Shown here piece after piece: positions 1 to 7,775 of a stretch of DNA of 64,000 nucleotides. The translations under genes were made by a program, and so were the position numbers. Each line of letters opens with the position of its first letter. Position 1 is the first letter of the stretch. A model generated the notes under the pieces. It was not told the DNA's origin. It saw nothing but the letters and a program-made list of their open reading frames with translations, and did not search any database. The DNA comes from JAVBLT01 sp031553315 (GTDB taxonomy: Bacteria; Verrucomicrobiota; Kiritimatiellia; RFP12; DVOR01): positions 82,897 through 146,896 of the forward strand of contig JAVBLT010000001.1 in NCBI GenBank assembly GCA_031553315.1. Direction: 5' to 3'.

Positions 1-326
1 CAGAGGGCGCGGCTCATATCCTGGCTGTAGAGGCGGGTATCGTAGTCGCCGGCGGAGAGGGGGATGTAGCCCGAGGCGCCGCCGTTGGCGCTGAGGAGAA
101 CGCCGGCAATCAGATACGCCGCGGCGCCGTGAAAGAGGGCGGAGCGCCAGCGGCGCTTCACGAGGGCGCGCAAGGCGAGAAGAGCCAAAACCACCCCGAA
201 CCCTCCGGCGGACCAGAGGGCGGCGGGGTGATGCATCAACGCTCCGGCGGCGGCGCTTCCTTTAAAGGCAAGGAAAACGGAACCCGCCGCGCAAAGGAGC
301 AGAAGCAGGGTGGCGGTGCGGATCAT
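1..326 (-). CDS. ResB-like cytochrome c biogenesis membrane protein (N-terminal part, runs off the window)
   Basis: The start codon overlaps the stop of the upstream Rid-fold gene (ATGA), so it belongs to the same minus-strand operon. The 108 visible codons give a hydrophobic N-terminal helix (MIRTATLLLLLCAAGSVFLA), a second helix (VVLALLALRALVKRRW) and a third, FHGAAAYLIAGVLLSANGG, followed by YIPLSAGDYD and then SRALPF. A helix ending in a Gly-rich stretch, a short polar segment and then an LPF motif is the pattern I associate with ResB/Ccs1 proteins, which hand haem to apocytochrome c. The upstream gene for a CxxCH cytochrome fits. The rest lies outside the window, so another small membrane protein is possible. 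Confidence 0.42.
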   Translation of the reverse strand, partial: MIRTATLLLLLCAAGSVFLAFKGSAAAGALMHHPAALWSAGGFGVVLALLALRALVKRRWRSALFHGAAAYLIAGVLLSANGGASGYIPLSAGDYDTRLYSQDMSRAL

Positions 327-1333
327 GCGCGGGCTTTCACGGCGTCGAGCTCGACTTCGAAGAGGAGATCGTCGCGGCAGACATCGGCGACCACGGTTTC
401 AATGGCGATGCGCGCGAGGCCGCGGGCCTTTTTCCAGGCTTCCCACGGGGCGGCAAACTCGGGCACTTTCACATAGGCCACGCCGCGGACGGTATCGGCG
501 AAGGTCATGCCGCGGGTGCTGAGGATGCCGGCGATCACGCGCATGGTCAGGTCGATCTGTTTGCCGATATCGCCCACATGGGCGGTGGCGCCGCCGGGTT
601 CGATGCTGGCGGTGCCGGAAACGAGGAGGGTTTCGCGCCCGGGCGTGACGATGGCGGCGGCGCGGCTGAAGCTGCTCCTGTAATCAAGGGCGGAGCACTG
701 GAGCGGCGATTCGACCATCTCAAAACGCACGCCGGCTTTTTTGGGGATCATGGCGATGGCGCAGGCGGCGATGGCGGCGCCGGCGAGGTTGGCGGTGCCG
801 ATGCCGGTGCTGGCGGGCACGAAGCCGCCAAAGACCTTGCGCGAGGTGAAGAAGGCGTCGCGGGCGCGGTTGAAGGGATCGTACCACTCGAGGATGCGAT
901 CCATGTAGAGCCAGGTGCGGACGACGTTGGCAAAGGTCATGCCGGCGGTTTTGAGGGCGGCCTCGATGTTTTCGAAAAGCGAAGCGGCCTGACCGGCGCG
1001 GGCGGCGCCGAGATCGGAAGGCAGCACGCCGGCGAGCAGGGCGTAGACCGCGTTGTCGTCTTCATAAAGCGTGCCGACATTGCGGCCTTCAAGCAGAATG
1101 GGGCCGCGCACGTTTTTGGCGTCGGTGAAAATCTGCTGGCGCACGGCGGGTTCTTCATCGTTGAAGCCGCACAGCCAGAGCTGCGGCAGCATGGAGACCG
1201 ATTCCGCCTCCATGGAAATGGCGCTGCCGGTCAGGGTTTTGCGCGATCCCCAGCCCACGCGGGCGATTTCCGCCAGGCCGGGGGGCGGCAGATCAAAGTA
1301 ATCGGAAAGGAGGCCTCGGGTTAGAGTGGTCAT
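323..1333 (-). CDS. Tandem Rid-fold (YjgF/chorismatase-like) protein
   Basis: The 336-residue protein is built from two YjgF/RidA-like halves (about residues 45-200 and 215-335). The first half has VRTWLYMDRI followed by PASTGIG. The second has SGTASIEPGG, HVGDIGKQ and a C-terminal CRDDLLFEVELD. Single-domain RidA proteins are about 130 residues and deaminate reactive enamines. Two-domain members of this length include FkbO/Hyg5/XanB2 chorismatases, which cut chorismate to hydroxybenzoates or a dihydroxy acid. The start has a good ribosome site (GAAAGG) and follows the cytochrome gene by 18 bases. The fold is clear, but enamine deaminase versus chorismatase cannot be settled by eye. Confidence 0.65.
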   Translation of the reverse strand: MTTLTRGLLSDYFDLPPPGLAEIARVGWGSRKTLTGSAISMEAESVSMLPQLWLCGFNDEEPAVRQQIFTDAKNVRGPILLEGRNVGTLYEDDNAVYALLAGVLPSDLGAARAGQAASLFENIEAALKTAGMTFANVVRTWLYMDRILEWYDPFNRARDAFFTSRKVFGGFVPASTGIGTANLAGAAIAACAIAMIPKKAGVRFEMVESPLQCSALDYRSSFSRAAAIVTPGRETLLVSGTASIEPGGATAHVGDIGKQIDLTMRVIAGILSTRGMTFADTVRGVAYVKVPEFAAPWEAWKKARGLARIAIETVVADVCRDDLLFEVELDAVKARA

Positions 1334-1351
1334 AGGAAAACCTTTCGGAAA

Positions 1352-3217
1352 TCAGAGGGAAAGCACATAGATGCCGAGGTCGCGGAGCTCATCCTTGCTC
1401 AGCTCGGAGGTGGCGCCGTGGGTATCGTTGGGGTTCCACCTGGTGAGCAGATCTTCCATGGTGAGCGCGCGGCCGTCGTAGAGATAAGGTGCGGTGCGCC
1501 ACACTTCGTTGAGCACGGGGGTATCGAAAGCGCGGCCTTCTTCGATGCCGGTCCCCAGGCCGAGGTTGTAGCTTTTCATGTTGGTGAACCAGGTGGCGGG
1601 CGCATGGCACTCGGCGCAGCCGGCCTTGCCTTCGAAGAGCTTTTTGCCGTTGGCGATTGCCTTCTTGTTGGAGGCGCGCAGATAGGGGCTGACGACGGCC
1701 TTCATGGCGTTGACGTATTCATCCAGGCAGATCGCGTCTTCCTCCGGGCGCACGGAAAACTGAATGTGGATGAGGCCGGCGCGGTTGCAGTGCTGCATGC
1801 TTTTGCGGATGCCGGTGATCATGGTGGGCGGGGTGAAGCCGGAAAGGTACATGCTTTTGGTCTGCTTGGGATTGCCGATGCCGTCGTTCATCAGATCCCA
1901 GTTGAGACCGTCGGCGCGGCCATCGGGATGGCAGGTCGCGCAAGACTGCCACTGCTGGAAACACATGCTGCCGTCGTTGAAAAGCATCTCGCCGCGGTGG
2001 ACGCGGTCTTTGCCCAGGTCGACAGGTTCGCCGAGGGTGTAGACGGCGGGCGGTTTGGTGGTATCGGCGAAGTTGACCGCGACGACGGCATCGGCGAAGT
2101 AGGCGGCGGCGTAGGCCGTGGTGTCGGTCGCGACGACGCCTCGGGGGCCGTCTGCGGGAAAGGAGATGCGGCGGCGGATTCCCGCGAGGAAGGAAAGATC
2201 CGTGGGCACATCCTCGGCGGTTTTGGAGACTTCGGTGACCTTTTCGCCCCGGGCCACCCGCTCCAGGCGGCTGTGGAGCTCCCCTCGGTTGATCACGCTG
2301 ATTTCACGGGTGCCGGCGTGGGTGACGATGACGAATTGACCGTCGGGCGAGCAGGTCACGCCCCAGGGGTTGGCGGCGCCGAGGTCCACGTCGTCGAGCA
2401 GCACGGAGTTGATGTAGGCGCCGGTTTCGCCGTTGAGCACGGAGAGGCCGGCGGTGTTCATCCAGCCGCGCTCAAGCTGGGTGGTGGGGAGCTGATAGCG
2501 GGAGATGGAATGGGTCACATAGATGAACTTGCCGTCGGGCGAGGCGGCCATGCCGCGCACGCTGGAAGAGCCGTTGGGCAGGCGCACATCCATGCGCTTT
2601 TTGAAGGAAGCGGTATCGATGACTGAAACCATGGCGGAGACGAGGTCGCCCACGTCGGCGGGGTCATTGGGCAGGTGGTTGCCCACGAAGAGCAGCCCGC
2701 CGCCAACGCCGAGGGCGGCGGCCACCCCTTCACGCACCACGGGCGCGGTGGCCTTGAGCTTCAGGGAATCGGCATCGAAAGCGGCCACGGTGGAATCGAA
2801 ACGGTTGCACACATAGAGGGTTTTGCCGTCGGGCGAAACCACGGGCGCCATCGGGGTGTTGCCCGATTCGGCATCGCGGAGGATCTTGCCGGTTTTGAGG
2901 TCGATCTTGAAGATGCGCCCTTCGTTGCCGCCGTCGCCGGTGGCGTAAAGGTATGTGCCGCAGGGCGAAACGGCGACGCCGACCGCCGGAAAAGTCTGCC
3001 CGCGGCCGAAGAACGACGACACCTTCAGCGGCCAGGTCGCCAGGACCTTGCCCTCGGGCGAAACCTTCACCACCGCCTGACCGCCGATCGCCGCCACATA
3101 AAGCGCCGACTGATCGGGAGCAAACGCCACGGCCTCCGGAGTCAGATACGTGGGCGCCGCCAGCGCGATCGAAGCGCCCGCCAGCGCGGCAGCCAGAAAA
3201 GTCATACACGCCTTCAT
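1352..3217 (-). CDS. Secreted YVTN-type beta-propeller fused to a di-haem cytochrome c domain
   Basis: The 621-residue protein starts with a signal peptide (MKACMTFLAAALAGASIALA). Residues about 30-400 contain repeated propeller blades of the YncE/YVTN type (ALYVAAIGGQAVVKV, SPCGTYLYATGDGG, SPDGKTLYVCNRFDSTVAAF, SPDGKFIYVTHS). The C-terminal third carries two haem-attachment motifs, CATCH near residue 426 and CAECH near residue 535, with downstream Met/His candidates as in MauG or cytochrome c peroxidase-like domains. It is therefore expected in the periplasm as a redox protein. It is the first gene of a minus-strand operon with the Rid-fold and ResB-like genes, and the latter would support its maturation. 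Its substrate is unknown. Confidence 0.8.
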   Translation of the reverse strand: MKACMTFLAAALAGASIALAAPTYLTPEAVAFAPDQSALYVAAIGGQAVVKVSPEGKVLATWPLKVSSFFGRGQTFPAVGVAVSPCGTYLYATGDGGNEGRIFKIDLKTGKILRDAESGNTPMAPVVSPDGKTLYVCNRFDSTVAAFDADSLKLKATAPVVREGVAAALGVGGGLLFVGNHLPNDPADVGDLVSAMVSVIDTASFKKRMDVRLPNGSSSVRGMAASPDGKFIYVTHSISRYQLPTTQLERGWMNTAGLSVLNGETGAYINSVLLDDVDLGAANPWGVTCSPDGQFVIVTHAGTREISVINRGELHSRLERVARGEKVTEVSKTAEDVPTDLSFLAGIRRRISFPADGPRGVVATDTTAYAAAYFADAVVAVNFADTTKPPAVYTLGEPVDLGKDRVHRGEMLFNDGSMCFQQWQSCATCHPDGRADGLNWDLMNDGIGNPKQTKSMYLSGFTPPTMITGIRKSMQHCNRAGLIHIQFSVRPEEDAICLDEYVNAMKAVVSPYLRASNKKAIANGKKLFEGKAGCAECHAPATWFTNMKSYNLGLGTGIEEGRAFDTPVLNEVWRTAPYLYDGRALTMEDLLTRWNPNDTHGATSELSKDELRDLGIYVLSL

Positions 3218-3520
3218 GATTTTCTCCTAAAGAAAAATGATAAAAACAGGTCATACCGTACGAGCCTAATTTAACAGTGTTTCGCCTTTGGCGCAACCGT
3301 ATTTTCAGAAAGAATCCCCGTTTGCGCACAATCGTCTCCCAGCTTTTGCTAAACAAGGCTCTCCGCCTGCGGCCAATCCGCTCGTCCTCTAAAAGCGAAA
3401 TACGGCGGCGGATGCAAAAGGCCTGCCTACACCCGGCAACATTTCCCGCGAAAACCCGTTATTATGCTGTGATTCGAATGGCGGGTGTTGTATCCTGCCC
3501 ATACAGGAAAGGATTCACCC
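3218..3520. promoter_or_regulatory. Divergent intergenic region between the cytochrome operon and lacZ-like gene
   Basis: This stretch of 303 bases is AT-richer than its surroundings, and I see no convincing gene in it. On the plus strand a TATCCT box (3491-3496) lies about 25 bases before the lacZ-like start, with only a poor -35 match 17 bases upstream, so activator control is plausible. A second -10-like TATTAT lies at 3460-3465. The ribosome site AGGAAAGGA at 3504-3512 serves the lacZ-like gene. For the minus strand I found no strong promoter match. No riboswitch-like fold or operator repeat was obvious. Confidence 0.4.
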
Positions 3521-6500
3521 ATGTTTACCGCCCGACTGCTTGCTCCGCTTTTTTTCGCCGCGACCGCCTTCGCCGCCCCCGAGTGGGAAGATGAAACCAT
3601 CAGCCAAATCAACCGCGAACCCCACCGCGCCTCGCTCCTGCCCACCGCCCCCGGCAGCGTCTTGAGCCTCAACGGCGATTGGCGCTTCCACTATGTCGAC
3701 ACCCCCGCCGAACGCCCCGAAGGGTTCCACAAACCGGAGTTCGGCGTCTCCTCCTGGAAAACCATTCCCGTGCCCTCAAGCTGGCAGGTTCAAGGCTACG
3801 GCACCCCTCTCTATTCCAACGCCGCCTATCCCTTCAACGTGGATCCGCCCCGCGTCACCGGCGAACCCGATAAAAATTTCACCGCCTTCAAAGAACGCAA
3901 TCCCGTCGGCTCCTACCGCCGCGATTTCACAGTGGCCGACGCCTTCGCCCAAGGCCAGACCTTCCTCCGCTTCGACGGCGTGGAATCGGCCTTCTACGTG
4001 TGGCTCAACGGCGCCTTCATCGGGTATTCCGAAGACGCGTACACCGGCGCCGAGTTCAACGTCACCCCCCACCTGCGCCCCGGGAAAAACACCCTCGCCG
4101 TACAAGTCTACCGCTGGTCCGACGGCTCCTACCTCGAAGACCAAGACTTCTTCCGCCACAGCGGCATCTTCCGCGACGTGACCCTCTTCACCACCCCCAA
4201 CCTCATGATCCGCGACGTGTTCCTCCGCTCCGGCCTCGACAGAACCTACACCGACGGCACCGTCGACGCCGAAATCACCCTCCGCAACCACGGCGAAACA
4301 TCCGCCCCCACCGAGCTCCTCTTCACCCTCGGCGACCTCCTCACCGAAACCCTTACCGTGCCCGTCATTGAAACCGGCAAAGAAATCACCCTCGCGTTCG
4401 GCGGCAAAACCGTGCCAAAGCCCCTGCAATGGAGCGCCGAAATTCCCAACCTTTACCCCGTCAACATCACCCTCGCCGCCAATGGCGACAGCCGCACCTT
4501 CAAAACCGGCTTCCGCACCGTCGAAACCGGGCCGCAGGGCCAGCTGCTCATCAACGGCAAAAGCGTGATTCTCAAAGGCGTGAACTACCACGACACCTCC
4601 CCCGACCACGGCCGCGCCATCCCCTTCGAGCTCATGGTCAAAGACATCCGAATCATGAAGGAAAACAACATCAACACCGTCCGCAACGCCCACTACCCCA
4701 GGCACCCCAAATGGTACGAGCTCTGCGACGAGCACGGCATCTACGTGGTCGACGAAGCCAACATCGAGGCCCACGGCCTCTACGGCCGCAAGCCCAACCT
4801 CAGCGACCTTCCCACCTGGGAACACGTCTACACCGAGCGCGTCATGGCCACCGTCGAACGCAGCAAAAACCACCCCTCCGTCATCTTCTGGTCGCTCGGC
4901 AACGAAACCGCCTGGGGCAAAAACTTCGCCGCCGCCTCCGATGCCGTCCGCGCCCGCGACACCACCCGCCTCATCCACTACTGCGAAGCCCCCTGGGGTT
5001 CAAAAAACACCGACATGGACTCCATCATGTACCCCTCCCTCGATCGCCTCGAAGCCATCGGCAGGGAAAACACCGCCCGCCCCTTCTTCGTCTGCGAATA
5101 CGCCCACAGCATGGGCAACGCCATGGGCAACTTCGAGGAATACGTGGCCCTCTTCAAAAAATACCCCCGCCTCATCGGCGGCTGCATCTGGGATTTCGCC
5201 GACCAATCCATCCGCGCCACCCGCGACCCCAAGACCGGCCGCTACACCGCCGCCCCCTTCACCGGCGAAGCCCTCGCCTGGGGCGGCATGTTCGGCGACA
5301 ACCCCAACTCCGGCGACTTCTGCGACAACGGCATCGTCACCGCCGACCGCAAGCCCAAAGGCCAGCTCGCCGCCGTGAAAAAAGCCTACCAGCCCGCCAC
5401 CTTCACCCTGGAGAAAGAAGGCAAAGTCACAATCAGAAACGACTACGCCTTCAAATCAATCACCTACAGCTACTTCAGCATAAGCGATGGCCGGAGGAGG
5501 AGGAGTTCAGGCGGCTCCCTCACCCTTTCCCCCGGAGAAGAAAGCACCCTCTGCTATTTCGATGACGACAACGCCCCCGAAACCACCATCGGCATCCTCG
5601 AGCGCCCCCTCACCCCAAAACTCCGCTCCGATGCCTCCGAGGATCTCGTTGAATACGCCCTCGCGCACACCACCTTCACCCTCCCCCCCTCTTCCGCCAA
5701 AAAGAAAGCCCGCGATTTCACAGCCCGCCAGCTCGACCCCGCCCAATTCACCGAAACCAACGGCGTGATCACCGTGACCGCCGGCGACATGACCGCCACC
5801 TTCGCCAACGGCACGCTCACCGCCCTGACCTCAGGCGAGCACGCCATCCTCACCCAGGCGCCCGATTTCCGCATGTATCGCGCACGCACCTGTAACGACG
5901 TCTGGATCTCCAACACCGCCGCCTGGCGCTCCCCCGGCATGAAAAACATCTGCACCGCCATGACCGCCGAGCACGATGGCCAGGCCGCCATCCGCATCAT
6001 GGCCGCCATGCGCACCGAAGGCTCCCCCACCGCCTACAGCTACCACCTCATGTGGACCGTCGCCGAAGATTTTATCCGCTGCGACGGCGTCTTCACCCCC
6101 ACCACCCGCGATGCGGTCATTCCCCGCCTCGGCTTCGCCATCGGCTTCAACAAAGCCTATACCGGCGTGACCTACCGCGCCCGCGGCCCCTGGGAAACCT
6201 ACCCCGACCGCAAAGCCGCCGGCATTGTCGACACCTTCCTTTCAAAGGTCTGCGATTTCTATATTCCCTACAGCGAGACCCAGGAATACGGCAACCGCGA
6301 AGACGCCCAATTCGTGGCCCTTCACGGCGGCCACCTCCCCGGCATCGCCATCACCACCCCCGGCAACCCCTTCTCCTTCTCCGTCACCCAATGGGATTCC
6401 CCCGAGCTCGCCGCCGCCCGCACCCCCGACCGCCTCCCCACCCCCGACAAAGTGATGATCAACCTCAACCACGCCCTCACCGGCCTGGGCAACGCCAGCT

Positions 6501-7315
6501 GCGGCCCCCGCCCGCTACCCCAGTATCAGCTGCGCAACATCCCCTTCGCCTTCTCCTTCAACCTCACCCTCGAAACCGGAAAAGACCGCTCCAAGAACCC
6601 GGTCGTTTACCGCGAAGTGAACATGGAGGCTCCCTACTACCGGCCGACCGATCCCCCCTTCACCGTGGCCGGGTTGCCGCTCATCACACGCGGCCGCGAC
6701 ACCTTCGTGACCATCGCCTCCATTCTTCCCGGCCTCGCCATCGCCTATACCCTCAACGGCGACGTGGAGCGCCTCTACGAAAAACCCTTCAAGGTCGAAG
6801 AAGGCACCGTCACCGCCCGCGTGCTCCCCGCCAAACACATGCACCCCTCCCCCGCCCTCACCGTGAAATTCCAAAAACCCTCCGATGAAGCCGCGTGGCG
6901 CATCCTCGGCGTGTCGAGCGAAGAGCCCGGCGAAGGCAACGCCATCAACGCCATCGACGGCGACCCCTACACCTTCTGGCACAGCAACTGGCAAAACATC
7001 AACCCCGATTACCCCCACTTCATCGCCATCGACCTCGGCGCCGAAACCGCCTTCAAAGGCTTCACCTACACCCCCCGCGGCGATATGAGCAACGGCGCCA
7101 TCGGCGCCTACCGCTTTGAAACCAGCCCCGACGCCAAAACCTGGATCGCCGCCATCGAAGGCGCCTTCCGCTACGCCAACGTCCACCGGCCCACGCCCCA
7201 AACCGTCGTTCTGCCCGGCCCCGTCAAAACCCGCTACATCCGCCTGACCGCGCTCAGCCCCGCCGTGCCCGGCCAGCGCTGGGCCAACGCAGCGGAAATC
7301 CAGCTCAACCGCTAG
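3521..7315 (+). CDS. Secreted GH2 beta-galactosidase (LacZ type) with C-terminal discoidin domain
   Basis: The start is placed at the ATG after AGGAAAGGA, which yields a signal peptide (MFTARLLAPLFFAATAFA). The domains are: GH2 sugar-binding (about 25-215, with RWSDGSYLEDQDFFRHSGIF), Ig-like (about 220-325), TIM barrel (about 330-620), LacZ small-chain domain (about 730-1015), a bacterial Ig/chitobiase-like linker, and an F5/8 type C domain (about 1125-1262). Catalytic residues are visible as E462 in SLGNETAWG (acid/base) and E526 in VCEYAHSMGN (nucleophile). At 1264 residues it exceeds the usual 1020 because of the C-terminal modules. It hydrolyses terminal beta-galactosides outside the cytoplasm, which suits the GH53 galactanase at 24-25 kb. 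Its TAG stop is shared with a 159-bp repeat. Confidence 0.93.
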   Translation: MFTARLLAPLFFAATAFAAPEWEDETISQINREPHRASLLPTAPGSVLSLNGDWRFHYVDTPAERPEGFHKPEFGVSSWKTIPVPSSWQVQGYGTPLYSNAAYPFNVDPPRVTGEPDKNFTAFKERNPVGSYRRDFTVADAFAQGQTFLRFDGVESAFYVWLNGAFIGYSEDAYTGAEFNVTPHLRPGKNTLAVQVYRWSDGSYLEDQDFFRHSGIFRDVTLFTTPNLMIRDVFLRSGLDRTYTDGTVDAEITLRNHGETSAPTELLFTLGDLLTETLTVPVIETGKEITLAFGGKTVPKPLQWSAEIPNLYPVNITLAANGDSRTFKTGFRTVETGPQGQLLINGKSVILKGVNYHDTSPDHGRAIPFELMVKDIRIMKENNINTVRNAHYPRHPKWYELCDEHGIYVVDEANIEAHGLYGRKPNLSDLPTWEHVYTERVMATVERSKNHPSVIFWSLGNETAWGKNFAAASDAVRARDTTRLIHYCEAPWGSKNTDMDSIMYPSLDRLEAIGRENTARPFFVCEYAHSMGNAMGNFEEYVALFKKYPRLIGGCIWDFADQSIRATRDPKTGRYTAAPFTGEALAWGGMFGDNPNSGDFCDNGIVTADRKPKGQLAAVKKAYQPATFTLEKEGKVTIRNDYAFKSITYSYFSISDGRRRRSSGGSLTLSPGEESTLCYFDDDNAPETTIGILERPLTPKLRSDASEDLVEYALAHTTFTLPPSSAKKKARDFTARQLDPAQFTETNGVITVTAGDMTATFANGTLTALTSGEHAILTQAPDFRMYRARTCNDVWISNTAAWRSPGMKNICTAMTAEHDGQAAIRIMAAMRTEGSPTAYSYHLMWTVAEDFIRCDGVFTPTTRDAVIPRLGFAIGFNKAYTGVTYRARGPWETYPDRKAAGIVDTFLSKVCDFYIPYSETQEYGNREDAQFVALHGGHLPGIAITTPGNPFSFSVTQWDSPELAAARTPDRLPTPDKVMINLNHALTGLGNASCGPRPLPQYQLRNIPFAFSFNLTLETGKDRSKNPVVYREVNMEAPYYRPTDPPFTVAGLPLITRGRDTFVTIASILPGLAIAYTLNGDVERLYEKPFKVEEGTVTARVLPAKHMHPSPALTVKFQKPSDEAAWRILGVSSEEPGEGNAINAIDGDPYTFWHSNWQNINPDYPHFIAIDLGAETAFKGFTYTPRGDMSNGAIGAYRFETSPDAKTWIAAIEGAFRYANVHRPTPQTVVLPGPVKTRYIRLTALSPAVPGQRWANAAEIQLNR

Positions 7316-7475
7316 AGCAGGTTTCGAATGAGATTTCCGAATTTTGCGAAGGTGAATTTTGGTTTTGACAAACGCTTGAGGTGAGCCGTAGCAACGCTAC
7401 GGCGATCTGAAAGGGTGAAGTTTAAAAACAAAAAGCACCGAGAAAAAGCGGAAAGATCAATCGAAATATGCTCTA
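7313..7475 (+). repeat. 159-bp MITE-like element, copy A, with flanking TA duplication
   Basis: The element proper is 7315-7473. It begins GAGCAGGTTTCGA and ends TCGAAATATGCTC. The two termini are imperfect inverted repeats (19 of the outer 24 bases pair). TA flanks both ends (7313-7314 and 7474-7475), as in Tc1/mariner/IS630 insertions. An internal perfect hairpin, GCCGTAGC-AAC-GCTACGGC, lies near the middle. There is no coding capacity. The left TA plus the first G of the element form the TAG stop of the beta-galactosidase. It differs from copy B at 7 positions by my reading. Confidence 0.85.
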
Positions 7476-7636
7476 GAGCAGGTTTCGAATGAGATTTCCG
7501 GATTTTGCGAAGGTGATTTTTGGTTTTGACAAACGCTTGAAGTAAGCCCTAGCAACGCTACGGCGATCTGAAAGGGTGAAGTTCAAAAACAAAAAGCACC
7601 GAGAAAAAGCAGAAAGATCAATCGAAATATGCTCTA
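7474..7636 (+). repeat. 159-bp MITE-like element, copy B, tandem with copy A
   Basis: The element proper is 7476-7634, again exactly 159 bp, in the same orientation as copy A and sharing the TA at 7474-7475 with it. The right TA is at 7635-7636. It differs from the distant copy at 63.7 kb at only 3 positions. The internal hairpin has one mismatch (GCCCTAGC instead of GCCGTAGC). Insertion of a second element into the TA at the edge of the first explains the arrangement. Confidence 0.85.
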
Positions 7637-7656
7637 AAACCAGTACGCACTCAAAA

Positions 7657-7693
7657 AGAGAAGCCGCATTCGGGAGGATGCGGCTTTTTTTTG
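7657..7693 (+). terminator. Rho-independent terminator after the lacZ-like gene
   Basis: AAGCCGCAT (7661-7669) pairs with ATGCGGCTT (7678-7686) around an 8-base loop, followed by a run of eight or more T. It was presumably the original terminator of the beta-galactosidase, displaced about 320 bases downstream by the two repeat insertions. Confidence 0.85.
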
Positions 7694-7711
7694 CTTTTCA
7701 CGGGGAACCGC

Positions 7712-7740
7712 TTGTCAGTTCGCGGCGGATATGGTAATGT
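7712..7740 (+). promoter_or_regulatory. Candidate sigma-70 promoter of hom-lysC-cimA-zupT
   Basis: TTGTCA (7712-7717), a 17-base spacer and TAATGT (7735-7740) lie 35 bases before the hom start. The -35 is good and the -10 is weak. No leader peptide or attenuator hairpin is visible between it and hom. Confidence 0.4.
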
Positions 7741-7775
7741 GTCGTTTTGCTTTTTGAACATAAGGAGTTGTCGTG

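Noticed and set aside
3277..3594. A 105-codon plus-strand frame before the beta-galactosidase
   Set aside because: It has an Arg-rich unstructured product, no ribosome site and runs into the signal-peptide region of the real gene in another frame.
7694..7775. A threonine or lysine riboswitch or attenuator before hom
   Set aside because: Only about 80 bases separate the lacZ terminator from hom. I see no leader peptide rich in regulatory amino acids and no alternative hairpins.
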